Positions 43,105 to 52,784 of a stretch of 64,000 bases of DNA are shown piece by piece. The stretch covers positions 1 to 64,000 of the forward strand of contig NZ_JWTB01000029.1 of the NCBI RefSeq assembly GCF_000813845.1, read 5' to 3'. The DNA is from Pseudarthrobacter phenanthrenivorans. Lineage in GTDB: Bacteria > Actinomycetota > Actinomycetes > Actinomycetales > Micrococcaceae. The position numbers and the translations under genes were made by a program. The notes beneath the pieces were generated by a model that made no database searches, was not told the DNA's origin, and worked only from the letters and a program-made list of their open reading frames with translations. Each line of letters begins with the position of its first letter. Position 1 is the first letter of the stretch.

Positions 43105-43597
43105 GTGACGCTGCGACGCGCGGTGCCGGCTGATTTCCCCGAGGTCGGCGGATCACCCGCGGCGCCTACCTGCGGGACGGGCACTTCGCGGCCGACCATC
43201 CGTACCTGCGCGTGTCGGAGGACGCGGAGCACCGCGCCGAGTATGCCCAGGTGTGAGTGGCGGATGCCGCGGGGAAAGTGGTGGCCGCAGTGACGCTGAC
43301 GTTCGCCGGCCAGCCCTATAGCGAGATCGCGCAGACCGGGGAACTGGAGTTCCGGATGCGGGCGGTGGACCGTCGCAGCAGGGCAGCGGCGTTGGCCGGG
43401 CCGTAGTTCGCGAGGTCATCGAGCACGCCCGCTCCTCGCTTGAGATCGGCGCAATCAGCATCACCAGCGCCACGTTCATGGAACGCGCGCATAAGCTCTA
43501 TTACTCGCTGGGCTTCCGCCGGGCGCCCGAGCGGGACTGGTACGTGCCAGGCGAGGACGTGCTGCTGTGGGTGTTTGCCCTCAACCTAGGTGATTGA
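43105..43597 (+). pseudogene. Decayed GNAT acetyltransferase gene
   Basis: Near full-length relative of the gene at 20348-20842: same start region (VTLRRAVPADFPEV), same end (FRRAPERDWYVPGEDVLLWVF). It has several frameshifts and an in-frame TGA at 43254 where the intact gene has TGG (Trp). Confidence 0.87.
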
Positions 43598-43617
43598 CCT
43601 AATCAAATCCCTTCACG

Positions 43618-43744
43618 TGGACTCGGTATATCTCCCTCGCCGATTCCTCCAAACTGGTCCGGCCCTTCCACTCCTAAGCCCGGCCATTGCCCTGAACCGT
43701 GGTGACGTACGCCGGCCTCGAGCCCGTATAGTTGCAGAAGTCAC
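43618..43744 (+). pseudogene. Decayed C-terminal scrap of a DeoR regulator gene
   Basis: Matches about 13370-13500 of the intact DeoR gene: the ADSSKL signature and RPFHS are readable, then TAA interrupts where the intact gene continues, and similarity runs on to GTTGCAGAAGT. Confidence 0.7.
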
Positions 43745-44052
43745 GGCACGTCAGGATGTGGCTTGAGGTAATTGGGGCCAGCAGGCCGTTGTCCAACTAA
43801 CACCTGATTTCCCGCTGTGGCGACGGCGATGACAGCAGTGATCAGTTCCAGATTGAACGCCGACCCCGGGAATGGATGCCCCCATTGGCTAGCTGGAAGC
43901 AGGGTTCGGGGGCATCCGGCATGTTCGGCGGAGCACGGCGGCCAATTTCTACCCGGACCCAAGGCCGGGTCAGCGCCTCCAAAGAACGATGTTATAGCCC
44001 ACGCAAAAACAACCCAGAAGCAACTAAGGCGGCACATGGCGCCGCAATTCGA
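43745..44052. other. Intergenic junction of the gene graveyard and the defence island
   Basis: No coding sequence, repeat or clear hairpin that I can support. Composition falls from high GC to about half GC across this stretch, which marks the left edge of the island. Confidence 0.5.
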
Positions 44053-45045
44053 TTAACTCTGTAATTCCTCCCCCGGGGCGAATGTCTCGTACAACTCGGC
44101 GAATGAAAAGCCCTCGCTCGCCAAAGCGTGAGACAGATCAACGGTATACCTAACGTCGCTGATCTCGTCTGCGCCAATGACGACCCGCGGAATGTATTTG
44201 GAACTGATTACGGAATTTGAGTCGGCATTTCTAACCGAGAAACGATAATCATCAGCAGAATCAGCGCCGGAACCGAGCACATGGAGGCATTTGTCCAAAA
44301 AAATTCCTCTTTCTTCAACGGTCATTTCATTGGCAATGCTGTCTATAAGTTCCGCAAGTGAGGGACCGGCCTCATCCCGATATAACAAGACAGACGCGAC
44401 AACTGCCTCAGGAGTTCGCTCAACAAGTTGTTCATGCGAAAAACGATGCTGGGAATGAGTGCCTTCGTGCGTTTTTACCTCGACGTAGCCGTTCTCAAAC
44501 GAAAAGTCGTACAGTGCCCCTGGCCGAGACTGCCAAGCCAAAGCCCATTCCCTTGCGCTGCCGGAACGCGCAGCAAGCCAAAGCTCACCCCAAAGACCCT
44601 TAATGAGGGGCTCGGGCACACCCGTAGGCGATCGCAGGAGTTCAACGAGAGTCCCGAGAAACTGCTCGACGGCGTCCGATTCTGAACGCGGCGGCAGTAC
44701 TGACAACATACTTGCAGTCAGATATGCGAAGGCTGAAATCAGGTTGCGGTGACTAGAGAGAAGGCCCAGGGCCCGGTAGCACCTTCGGACCCTGACGCTA
44801 TCAATTTCGACGTCATAAAGCGCACAAGGCATCAGACGCAGAGCCTCGTATTTGCGAAACCTTCCCCTTCCAACGTCACTATCATTTTGGCGCAGAAGAA
44901 GGAGTAACGTCCCATCCTGATCGAGTGCGAATAAGTCGTCCTCACGGCCTGGAACGCGACAGGCAACCATGGCATTTGATACAGAAGAATCGAGCGCCAA
45001 GAGTTCCATAACTCGTTCGAGCGACTCTCTGCCCAAATCAAACAT
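44053..45045 (-). CDS. PD-(D/E)XK motif nuclease of a MORC/Z1 restriction system
   Basis: 330 residues. Nuclease core: helix GLWGELWLA with Glu154, Asp180 in YDFSFENG, and E189-V-K191 followed by T, the classic E...D...EVK arrangement. It is the last gene of a four-gene operon; its ATG overlaps the Z1 gene's TAA by one base. Expected to cut unmodified invading DNA when directed by the Z1 and GHKL ATPases. Lower GC than the window average. Confidence 0.85.
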   Translation of the reverse strand: MFDLGRESLERVMELLALDSSVSNAMVACRVPGREDDLFALDQDGTLLLLLRQNDSDVGRGRFRKYEALRLMPCALYDVEIDSVRVRRCYRALGLLSSHRNLISAFAYLTASMLSVLPPRSESDAVEQFLGTLVELLRSPTGVPEPLIKGLWGELWLAARSGSAREWALAWQSRPGALYDFSFENGYVEVKTHEGTHSQHRFSHEQLVERTPEAVVASVLLYRDEAGPSLAELIDSIANEMTVEERGIFLDKCLHVLGSGADSADDYRFSVRNADSNSVISSKYIPRVVIGADEISDVRYTVDLSHALASEGFSFAELYETFAPGEELQS

Positions 45046-47291
45046 TAAAACTCCTCGATGAGAAAGTCACTCGAGACGCGGCTTGGAACATGAAGAGCAA
45101 CCCATGGAACCGGTACCAGCGAACCGGATTCGGAAGCAGGCCCATTGGTAATGAGCACAGACCGCAACTGAAGCGTGGGCCTGATCTCGGTCTTAAAAGT
45201 GCGATCCCCTGAATATCTCAGACCTGCACCACGCGCATTACTGGGGTTCCGACCAATAAAGAGGTTTTCCTGCAGGACACTCAGGCTACGACCTGTTTGT
45301 CCCCTAGTTCCCAGGTCCGACAAAAACACCACGTCAATGCCTGCTTCAGCGATGTGAGGTTCCCCAAGCGCGGTCGTAAGGGCAGTCAGCAACATCTGGT
45401 CTCCTGGATCCGGAAGCGACAGATCGAGGAGAAACTTCAAACCAATCTCCATGGATACGCCACTTGCAAGAAGATTAGGGTCAGAGTCCGCTCGCTTATC
45501 AATAACCCCTTCGATGTGCGTCATGTTAGTGAGTTCAAATGTGCCGCGGATATATTCTTCGAACCAAGAGAAAGAGCGCCGGTTCTCAACGTGGCCGAGT
45601 TGCATCTCCTTGGGATAGCTCCAGCCGCCGTCTAGTTTGAGCCGCTTCAATTTACGACCAGCAATATTCGATCGAGACAAATTCCGAATCCGCTGATTCA
45701 GCAGAAATTGCCGACGCCATTCGCCCAGTGGTCGATCCCCATTTTCGGTTAGTGTACGTCGCAAGTACTCCTCATCACGCACGTAACCCGTGAAGGCATC
45801 GATAGAAGGTCGAGGAAGGTATACGCGGCAGTAGCCGATGTAGGCCGCTCGGTAACCGAAAAATCGAGCGCGCTGCTGCAACACATCAGCATTCCCGGAG
45901 AGGTTGCGCGGCATGTAAGTAACGGTCAGTCCCTCTACGGTGAACCCCCGATCGAGCTTGAGTCCCCCTACTAGGATCCAAAACTGCGCAGTGGTCCAGT
46001 TGATATCACGCTCCGCGCCTTTTGAGTTGACCTGGATAACGCGAATCTCATCGCAAAGTTCAGGAATCCACCGCAGCAGTTCATCCAACGGCGGCACATC
46101 TGCAACCGTACGGCTCAGTTCCTGATAAGCACTTTGAAAATCAGCGCGAATCATCTGTTTTGACTGCTCACCCCCATCCCGCATCAGATAAGCCCATGAA
46201 GCGAGAAGGTCCTGGATCCACCTTTCATAGGTAGCATGCGGTGCCGTGTCCTGGGATGCCTGAACCATCATCGAACGGTTCTTCCGAGGTTCGTCGGGGG
46301 CTGCAGCAGCGGCGCCGAGAAGAAATACGCGAAGCGCTTGCTGCAGAGACTCTGGTGCTTCCGATGGCATATTCTTGGGGTCGCAAACATCCGAGGCCGA
46401 AAGAGGGACTATCAACTCGTCAGCGTGATCTACAAAGAAATATCGCCCTCCCGTGTATGCGTCACCACTCTCGATTACCTTTGCGAAGGATGGATTCAGA
46501 ACATCACTGATCGCCAATAGGAGATTCGCTTGGGGGGTTGCAGTGTACTGCAAATATGAATGGTGAGGCAGCGACTCCCGCAACTCAACAATGGCATCGT
46601 AGGTCTGGCTTTTCCCAGTTCCGCCCGTCATCAAGTTCTCACGCGCCTTCGTGTTCAAACTAGCCTGATCACTTTCGTCGTCAATAATCAGAGCCGGAAC
46701 ATCTTGTAGCAAGGTGCGCATCTGCCGGAGAGCACCCGCAGCTGCTCGAATACGGCCTGCATGTTTCAAAACAGTAATCAAAACAGCGGGCTTATCACGC
46801 ATAGTTGTCAAGCCCGCATTCCTCCGCTTCCAACTTTCAACAAGTCGGCGCAGTTCAGGGGCATCGTCGTTGACAGGGTTCTGCTTCCGTGTCCACGCGC
46901 TTTGAAGTTCGGTAAGTCCCAGGTCGAGATCCAGCCGGTCTTCCGATTGCTTTTTGAGGTTTTTCGTCGTTCCTGCCAAGACGACGACTATCCCGAAACC
47001 GTTGTCCCTAGCCAGTGCAGCCACGGAGGTGAAGGACAGCGTTTTTCCTGACTGCACGTACCCCACAACGAGGACGGCAGTGTCTCCGGGGCCGTCAGCA
47101 GGATTTCGACAGTGACCCAGAATATCTCCGGCTTCGGTCACAACGCGGTCCATTTGCTCCGGCGTAAGTTTAGCTGCCTCTCCTTCGGTCTTGAGACCCA
47201 GGAACTTGTCTGTGAATGACCCTGGTTCAGGCACCCATGTGCCGGGACCCCTGGGCGTGCCCTCTTCAACTCGCTGTACCGTCATACTCAA
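45045..47291 (-). CDS. Z1-domain P-loop ATPase of the restriction system
   Basis: 748 residues. Walker A GYVQSGKT (77-84), Walker B LIIDDESD (201-208), followed by the Z1 region with LKLDRGFTVEGLTVTY and QRARFFGYR (motifs shared with superfamily-II helicases, where the latter looks like the arginine-finger motif VI). It probably translocates on DNA or remodels the complex. TTG start at 47291 overlaps the upstream TGA (TTGA); an ATG six bases later is the alternative. Confidence 0.87.
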   Translation of the reverse strand: MSMTVQRVEEGTPRGPGTWVPEPGSFTDKFLGLKTEGEAAKLTPEQMDRVVTEAGDILGHCRNPADGPGDTAVLVVGYVQSGKTLSFTSVAALARDNGFGIVVVLAGTTKNLKKQSEDRLDLDLGLTELQSAWTRKQNPVNDDAPELRRLVESWKRRNAGLTTMRDKPAVLITVLKHAGRIRAAAGALRQMRTLLQDVPALIIDDESDQASLNTKARENLMTGGTGKSQTYDAIVELRESLPHHSYLQYTATPQANLLLAISDVLNPSFAKVIESGDAYTGGRYFFVDHADELIVPLSASDVCDPKNMPSEAPESLQQALRVFLLGAAAAAPDEPRKNRSMMVQASQDTAPHATYERWIQDLLASWAYLMRDGGEQSKQMIRADFQSAYQELSRTVADVPPLDELLRWIPELCDEIRVIQVNSKGAERDINWTTAQFWILVGGLKLDRGFTVEGLTVTYMPRNLSGNADVLQQRARFFGYRAAYIGYCRVYLPRPSIDAFTGYVRDEEYLRRTLTENGDRPLGEWRRQFLLNQRIRNLSRSNIAGRKLKRLKLDGGWSYPKEMQLGHVENRRSFSWFEEYIRGTFELTNMTHIEGVIDKRADSDPNLLASGVSMEIGLKFLLDLSLPDPGDQMLLTALTTALGEPHIAEAGIDVVFLSDLGTRGQTGRSLSVLQENLFIGRNPSNARGAGLRYSGDRTFKTEIRPTLQLRSVLITNGPASESGSLVPVPWVALHVPSRVSSDFLIEEF

Positions 47292-48868
47292 CTGGTGCCC
47301 CTATCCATTAAATTTGACACTTCGAAAGATCCGCGCATCGCAGCATTCAGGAAATCCAAAACATACTGCGACTTGGCTCCGCTACGCTTCCCCATCACAG
47401 CTGCAATAGCTACAGCACAACCGAACAACAGAAGCAGTTCGCTATTTTCCGCATTGGCACCAATATACTTGCGCGAAAACGGATGCGCAAAGGATATTCT
47501 GACTTCCATTCCGGTACATGTTTCACCGGTTTGATCGTGTATGCGCTCGACGTCCGCCCCTACTTCCAGCCACGAGGACGCAGCATCATCGAAAAGCGCC
47601 TGAAGTTCTATCTCCCATAAACCCTGCTCAGTTTTTACGAGTACCTTTTTGTTGAATACTTCCTGCGAGCCAGCCGGGATGAAGTCTGCAACGTACTGGT
47701 CATCAGTAGGAAGACCAGCGAGGGCGTCAATGACGCTGGGGTAATTACTTTCGATTACGGCCGCTAGATCATCAACGGCGGATTCAATGATCTTTCGTTC
47801 GTCGATCTTTGGAGACTTGGAGCGATAAGCCTCTGCCTGCGCGAGAAGATCCAGTTCCCCAGCCTTGAGTTGCTTCCGCAGTTCGGCAAGAAACTCCTCT
47901 TCATAATCTTCCCATTGGAACCCATCCTTAGTGTGGCTAACGTCGAAACCAAGGAAATCGAGCTCACCAAAAAGCCTCTGATATGTGTAACTATTCGAGC
48001 GGCCAAATATTTCAGCAGGGCGGTAAGTCTCATCGTGGCTTCCCATAATTAGTCTTCCACGGCGGAAAAGAGCAAAGCCTGCTTCGCTGGTTGAGCCTGT
48101 TTCCCGTAGAGCGGCAAACCCAGAAATCTTACGGCCCTGTCCGAGATCAATCAAAAGATTAGTTTTCTTCCACTCCACCGGCTGGCCACCAGCATCCCTC
48201 GCGGCCGGTGCCCGAAGAACTGCGACCTCGGTATACTCAAGCGGGGAGCCATTTAAGACAATCTCCATAACGCCAGCCCGGAGAAATTTACGGTAGATGC
48301 TTGAAAGGTGAGCGCGAACTTTCGCGATTGTCCGGCCTTGGGGAATATGATTGAGGTCGCTAAGTTCTATGACCGTAAAATGCGAGGACTCGGAAGCCGT
48401 TGCTTCATGAACGGGCAAGTGATCGAGATGATTAGCAGCAATGCGTCCCAGGTCAAAGAAGACAGACCGCTGTACGGCTTCTCCAAAAACCGATGTTCGC
48501 ACTGACCATCTTCCGGCGAACCACGAAGCAGCACTCTTCATCCCCATACCAAATTCTGATAAGCCACTACGATCCGGCGGAGGCTCTGCAGCTCTAAACG
48601 CGCGCGGAAAGTCTTCGAGAGATATACCGTAGGCATTATCGGATATCTTTATGGAACCCGTGCCGCTGGTTTCAATATCAATTCGAACTAGAAGTTTGGC
48701 CTGAGTATTATCGGTATTACCCGAAGCCCGCGCGTGCAGCACGCTGCCCAGAGCATTATCGACGAACTCAGAAAGCGCAAACCACGGCTTATAGTTTAGA
48801 TGCTTTAGAACTGCTAATATGTTGACTTCAGGCCGAATGTCTATGGTCGATAGACTGTTCTCGCTCAT
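47288..48868 (-). CDS. GHKL (MORC/MutL-like) ATPase of the restriction system
   Basis: 526 residues with a Bergerat fold: N-box ALSEFVDNAL, G1 box ISDNAYGIS, and lid GLSEFGMGMKSAASW. This FGMGMKSA form is that of MORC-like ATPases. The C-terminal half is specific to these systems. ATG at 48868 has AAGGGAG upstream, 28 bp after the methyltransferase stop. Expected to clamp or loop DNA in an ATP-dependent way. Confidence 0.86.
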   Translation of the reverse strand: MSENSLSTIDIRPEVNILAVLKHLNYKPWFALSEFVDNALGSVLHARASGNTDNTQAKLLVRIDIETSGTGSIKISDNAYGISLEDFPRAFRAAEPPPDRSGLSEFGMGMKSAASWFAGRWSVRTSVFGEAVQRSVFFDLGRIAANHLDHLPVHEATASESSHFTVIELSDLNHIPQGRTIAKVRAHLSSIYRKFLRAGVMEIVLNGSPLEYTEVAVLRAPAARDAGGQPVEWKKTNLLIDLGQGRKISGFAALRETGSTSEAGFALFRRGRLIMGSHDETYRPAEIFGRSNSYTYQRLFGELDFLGFDVSHTKDGFQWEDYEEEFLAELRKQLKAGELDLLAQAEAYRSKSPKIDERKIIESAVDDLAAVIESNYPSVIDALAGLPTDDQYVADFIPAGSQEVFNKKVLVKTEQGLWEIELQALFDDAASSWLEVGADVERIHDQTGETCTGMEVRISFAHPFSRKYIGANAENSELLLLFGCAVAIAAVMGKRSGAKSQYVLDFLNAAMRGSFEVSNLMDRGTS

Positions 48869-48896
48869 AGTGCTCCCTTGCGATTCCCGTTTGTAT

Positions 48897-50255
48897 CTAC
48901 GCTGCAGTGGCGCCGAGCGACCTCGCACCGGCAAAAAGTACGTCAGCGAGAAGTGGCCGAGCAATGGCTTGCACGACGTCAGCGTTTACGGCATTCCCCA
49001 ATGCCCGATAGGCTGCTGGCCTACTCTCGGGCAGGATGATGTCTCCAAGACTTTGAAGGCGAGAACACTCCCTTGGTGTCATGTAGCGTCGTTCCCATCC
49101 TATGATGGGGACTTGTGTGTCAGTCATGGCTACCAAACTAGGAGCCGTCCTACTTCGCTTGATCCGAACGCCGGAAGCGCGAAATTGAAGAACGAAATCC
49201 CAGATGTTCTTTTGCTCCCCTTTTGCATTCCACTCAAGCTTCTGCTGACTAGAGGGAAATGAAAGGACCTTAGGTAACCAGGGATCGATCCACGATTTGT
49301 TATCGCTATAAAACTGCCGATTCTGTCTTATGAAGTCAATTTTCCATTTCGGAAATTTCTCCTGAGGCCGCCGAGCGTGGCTCGGCAAAGATGCCAACTG
49401 CGCGCTTGGATTCAGGCCCTTTAACTGGGCACCGTGAGATCCTTTGTACTGGTCAAGATTTTGCCCGCTTTCAATGAGGGCATAAGGAGTCGTGTCCTCA
49501 TAAGGGTAAGTTGCACCAAACTCCATGGACCACAAAGGGTATGACGGGAGCTCAAGATGAGGTGGAGAAGCTTGCAGAAATTCATTCCATACTTCGAGGC
49601 AGCGAACCACATCAACCGGGAGTTCCTTCGCGCCCGCGGGGTACTCGTCCAGCACACTTCGAATGTCTGTTGAAGTCCGGGCGGGTGTCGGCCAGGTGAA
49701 ATGCTGAAGGCCCCTCCTGGCTCCTACGATGTATACTCTCTCTCGTATCTGTGGCACTCCGAATTCGTGTGGTGAATATCTGTTCCATTCAACCTCATAT
49801 CCGAGTTGGGATAGCTCACGGCTTATCACCCTCATTGTTTCACCGCGGCCGTGCTTTAAGATATTTGGGACGTTTTCGAGAATAAAGAATTTTGGCTTTT
49901 TCGCGGCAAGGATTTCTGCCACCTTGAAAAACAAATGGCCTTGTTCCGTATGTTCGAAACCAAGTTGTTCTCCTGCCTTTGAAAAAGGCTGGCACGGAAA
50001 ACCGGCAGTTAAAACGTCATGGTCGGGAATGTCAGCAACTTCTACCGAATTTATGTCCCCAGCAGGGAGAATGCCGTAGTTCTTTTTATATAGAACTCGT
50101 AGTCCCTCTACCCATTCAGCGGCGAAAACTGCCTCACCGCCCAGACCTTTGAGCGCCGTGTGGAAGCCGCCGAGGCCGGCGAAAAGGTCGACGAACCGAA
50201 AGTAAGGTTGTGGTGTGGGTTCTGTCACCACGAGTTTTGTCGAGTGCTGCGTCAA
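48897..50255 (-). CDS. DNA (cytosine-5) methyltransferase
   Basis: 452 residues. Motif [11 protein letters not shown] (21-30), motif [10 protein letters not shown] with catalytic Cys88, motif VI ENV (127-129), motif [14 protein letters not shown] (169-178) and motif [10 protein letters not shown] near the end. The target recognition region lies between about 200 and 400. Start: TTG at 50255, with AGAGG seven bases upstream, gives a normal N-terminus; in-frame ATGs further upstream have no such site. First gene of the operon, protecting host DNA from the associated nuclease. Confidence 0.9.
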   Translation of the reverse strand: MTQHSTKLVVTEPTPQPYFRFVDLFAGLGGFHTALKGLGGEAVFAAEWVEGLRVLYKKNYGILPAGDINSVEVADIPDHDVLTAGFPCQPFSKAGEQLGFEHTEQGHLFFKVAEILAAKKPKFFILENVPNILKHGRGETMRVISRELSQLGYEVEWNRYSPHEFGVPQIRERVYIVGARRGLQHFTWPTPARTSTDIRSVLDEYPAGAKELPVDVVRCLEVWNEFLQASPPHLELPSYPLWSMEFGATYPYEDTTPYALIESGQNLDQYKGSHGAQLKGLNPSAQLASLPSHARRPQEKFPKWKIDFIRQNRQFYSDNKSWIDPWLPKVLSFPSSQQKLEWNAKGEQKNIWDFVLQFRASGVRIKRSRTAPSLVAMTDTQVPIIGWERRYMTPRECSRLQSLGDIILPESRPAAYRALGNAVNADVVQAIARPLLADVLFAGARSLGATAA

Positions 50256-50423
50256 TTGTTTTCCTCTATCCCTGAGCCAGACAACCAATGTTCTCATCTG
50301 GGTACGACAGAGTTGCAAAACGAGTGGCGTGTCCTCATCCTAAGACTTCCGGAGGCGTCCGGCTTCGGCACGCCGCCCTGTATTTGCACGTATACGATGA
50401 GGGTGCCCAGTAACGTAGCGGCT

Positions 50424-50678
50424 ATGGCCATCATCAGATCTATACAGCCAGATACCCGAAGCATTCGTCCCAACCGGACAACCGCGGACTGTAACTACGC
50501 TGTGGTACGTCAGTCCGACGGTTCGCTGCTGTTGAATCTGACGTCCTTTGGATCGGACGCTCGCAGGAACGTTGGAGAGCCGAGCCAGTCGATGCAATTT
50601 GACGAGTTGGCGGCGTCGCAACTGCTTTCCATAATCCTCGATGTCTTTCCGCATCTTCGGTGGCAACTGGTGAACTGA
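50424..50678 (+). CDS. Small conserved-looking protein of unknown function
   Basis: About 84 residues (MAIIRSIQPDTRSI start; LLLNLTSFGSDARRN and SQSMQFDELAASQLL mid). The TFGSDxR...SQxxQxD pattern looks like an uncharacterised family of small proteins I have seen in many bacteria; no function is known to me. Divergent from the cytosine methyltransferase gene. An in-frame ATG 27 bases upstream is an alternative start; neither has a strong ribosome site. Confidence 0.55.
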   Translation: MAIIRSIQPDTRSIRPNRTTADCNYAVVRQSDGSLLLNLTSFGSDARRNVGEPSQSMQFDELAASQLLSIILDVFPHLRWQLVN

Positions 50679-51069
50679 TACTGGCGTCTTAGGCACTGAC
50701 GTGTGACAGCTGACAAGCCCGATCAAGGGAGGCGCCTGGCGTAGGCTTGTTCCTCGTGCGCTAATAGGTCGTTCGTCCAACAGATGATGTGGTGCTCTTA
50801 CGGTCGTTCATGCATTGCATTCGGTGGGCAAAGTGTCAGTCGCAGGCAATCAAGTTCTTCGATTGGAGTAGTCCTGACGGGCTTGGCCCCCTGGGATCCA
50901 AGTTGAGGCCGGGCGGCCTGGCCAGCACGAACGGCGAAAGACCCTTCGCACGAGTCTGACGTGCCACTCGCGAGGCCTCACGGAGCGAAAATGGGTTTGG
51001 AGCGCCTGATTCAGCCGATGAAAACTAGCCGCCTTAGGCCCGGCAGGCCGGCGCTTGCAGCCGAGCAGC
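50679..51069. other. Non-coding stretch
   Basis: No gene or element I can support. It separates the two defence operons together with the permease relic that follows. Confidence 0.4.
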
Positions 51070-51530
51070 CGAAGAGCAACGCAGGCTCACCAGCAGGAAC
51101 CCGATTATCGCCGTTGCATTGAGCAGGGGGAAAGAACTCGAGCTCGCCGAAGTTCTACACGCTGGTCAAGTTCACGGCGGTTAGCATCATCGTGAGCAGG
51201 AAGACCATCAGCCACACGGCAGCCCCGGGAAGAGGATTGCCAGCAAGCCCGTCGCGCCCAGCAACTGTAGCCACGAGGCCAACCCGAGGGGGACCGTCCC
51301 GTAGGACTTGGAGGCCTAGGCGGAAAAGGCCCCATGTCCGGATTGGCGGCAGCCATGTCGCGCAGCGCCCATAGCACCAGGATGGCAATCGTTCCGGCCA
51401 CAAGGTCGAAGATCAGCACCGCCGGGCCAGCAGCCTGAATGCCGCGCCTGAACCGATGAACGGGCCAGCCACGATGGCACTCCCAGGTCCTTCGTGGTCA
51501 GTTGCGGGGCTTGAGGGCCGTGCCGAGCGC
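51070..51530 (-). pseudogene. Decayed APC-family amino-acid permease gene
   Basis: Reading across frames on the minus strand recovers a permease N-terminal half: SAIVAGPFIGSGAAF (span 1), then LVAGTIAILVLWALRDMAAANPD (span 2 and the conserved loop, 20-residue core), then GAAVWLMVFLLTMMLTAVNL and a NATAIIGFLLVS span. At least two frameshifts and large missing parts. Confidence 0.65.
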
Positions 51531-51896
51531 GCGGGCGGACGACTGTATCTCGTAGGGATTCCTCTGACTCGTAGGTTGAACGACACCGAGAACTCATCCC
51601 GTGCCTCTTCGAAGGCCTCATCAGTCGGCTGTCGCAGCAGGAAGCGCGCCCTCCGGCCTAAGTTCTAGTCCGTGAAGACTGGTTCGGAAGAACGACTGCG
51701 CGATATCTCCGGCTGTTCCACGCTTCGCTGTAAGACCCGAAGATTGAACCGCTGAAGCTCACGTCATCCGCTGAGCGTTACACCTTTATGCCACCTGGTG
51801 TTGTTGGGCAGAGTATGAAAACCGACAAAGCCGTTCGGACCTCTTGGCGGTTCTGACTTTGTGCGCAAGAGGATGAAATGAGACACCAACGCCGCA
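51531..51896. other. Non-coding stretch downstream of the HEPN-motif gene
   Basis: 366 bp with no supportable gene; contains the 5' debris of the permease relic at its left end. Confidence 0.35.
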
Positions 51897-52784
51897 TCAA
51901 AGGCAAAATTCAAGCTCGGCCCGAATCTGCCTCAACATTCCGTCCCGACCGAGAAGCCGCTCCGGGTCTTCCAGATCCCGCCTACAAACCTGCGCCATGA
52001 AGTAAGTTATTCCAGTCAGGTAATCCTTGATCTCATCAGCCGACAACAAATCTGGTACCTCCGTGCTGAACGATCTCCCATCGGTACTTCTCACGTGTGC
52101 AATGGCATTGCGCCGGATCACAAAATCCCCCCACTGTCGGAGCAACCGCATTTTAACTAAATGAGGAATCAAGCGTGACGATTGGATCATAAGTTTGTCG
52201 ATTGAGTTCCTCAGGGACTCCCCTTCGGGCATAGCCCCTTCAGCGAGACCAGCGCACCGAATAATGACGGACGTGAAGTCCATTTCGTGCCAATCTGATT
52301 CGGGCCCCCTGTGTGACAGGTGTTCTACCAATCCCTTATATGCCAAGCTGACGTCGCGATCGCCCAGGTCGTTTGCGAAGACCACCGGCAGTCGCTGGTC
52401 ATAGGAATTAGGGTTGGTGTGGCCGAATGACCAGCCCCAAATCGCTGGTCGATTACATAGCCCGGGTTGTTTGAATTCGGCCAGGCTCCTATTTGTGGCA
52501 GATAGGACATCTTGGGCGAAGTCGTCACTGCTGCCATCGCCCAGTGCCAGCATCCATGCAGCAAAAAGTGCGTGCTCATCGCCCAACTGGTCTGATTCCG
52601 GGAACCACCCATCTTTACGCTTCCCGTGTCGCGCGCTGTAAAGAGTTTGAAGTTCGTCTAACAGCGTCTCATCTTCTCCGAGTAATTCAAGCCGTTGTCC
52701 GACCATGTCTTCACAATCCGGGCGGGACAAGCGTTCATAGAGGTGCGCGTAAGCGGATGGCGGTAACTGGCAACTCTCAGCCAC
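51897..52784 (-). CDS. Third gene of the compact R-M operon, with an RxxxxH (HEPN-like) motif
   Basis: 295 residues, family not recognised. The C-terminal third is helical and holds RRNAIAH (Arg224/225 to His230), the Rx4H form typical of HEPN RNases and Abi-type proteins. The N-terminal two-thirds is acidic with no known motif. GTG start overlaps the specificity gene's stop by one base, so it is made together with the methylase-nuclease and specificity proteins. It could be an RNA-cutting effector, an inhibitor or a structural subunit; the motif alone does not decide. Confidence 0.6.
   Translation of the reverse strand: MAESCQLPPSAYAHLYERLSRPDCEDMVGQRLELLGEDETLLDELQTLYSARHGKRKDGWFPESDQLGDEHALFAAWMLALGDGSSDDFAQDVLSATNRSLAEFKQPGLCNRPAIWGWSFGHTNPNSYDQRLPVVFANDLGDRDVSLAYKGLVEHLSHRGPESDWHEMDFTSVIIRCAGLAEGAMPEGESLRNSIDKLMIQSSRLIPHLVKMRLLRQWGDFVIRRNAIAHVRSTDGRSFSTEVPDLLSADEIKDYLTGITYFMAQVCRRDLEDPERLLGRDGMLRQIRAELEFCL

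Noticed and set aside
42697..43293. A 198-aa gene
   Set aside because: It is a chance frame through the GntR, ribokinase and GNAT relics, changing homologous frame several times.
43741..44037. Small gene of 98 codons at the island edge
   Set aside because: No ribosome site, no recognisable motif, and composition not distinct from non-coding DNA; an equally long frame exists opposite.
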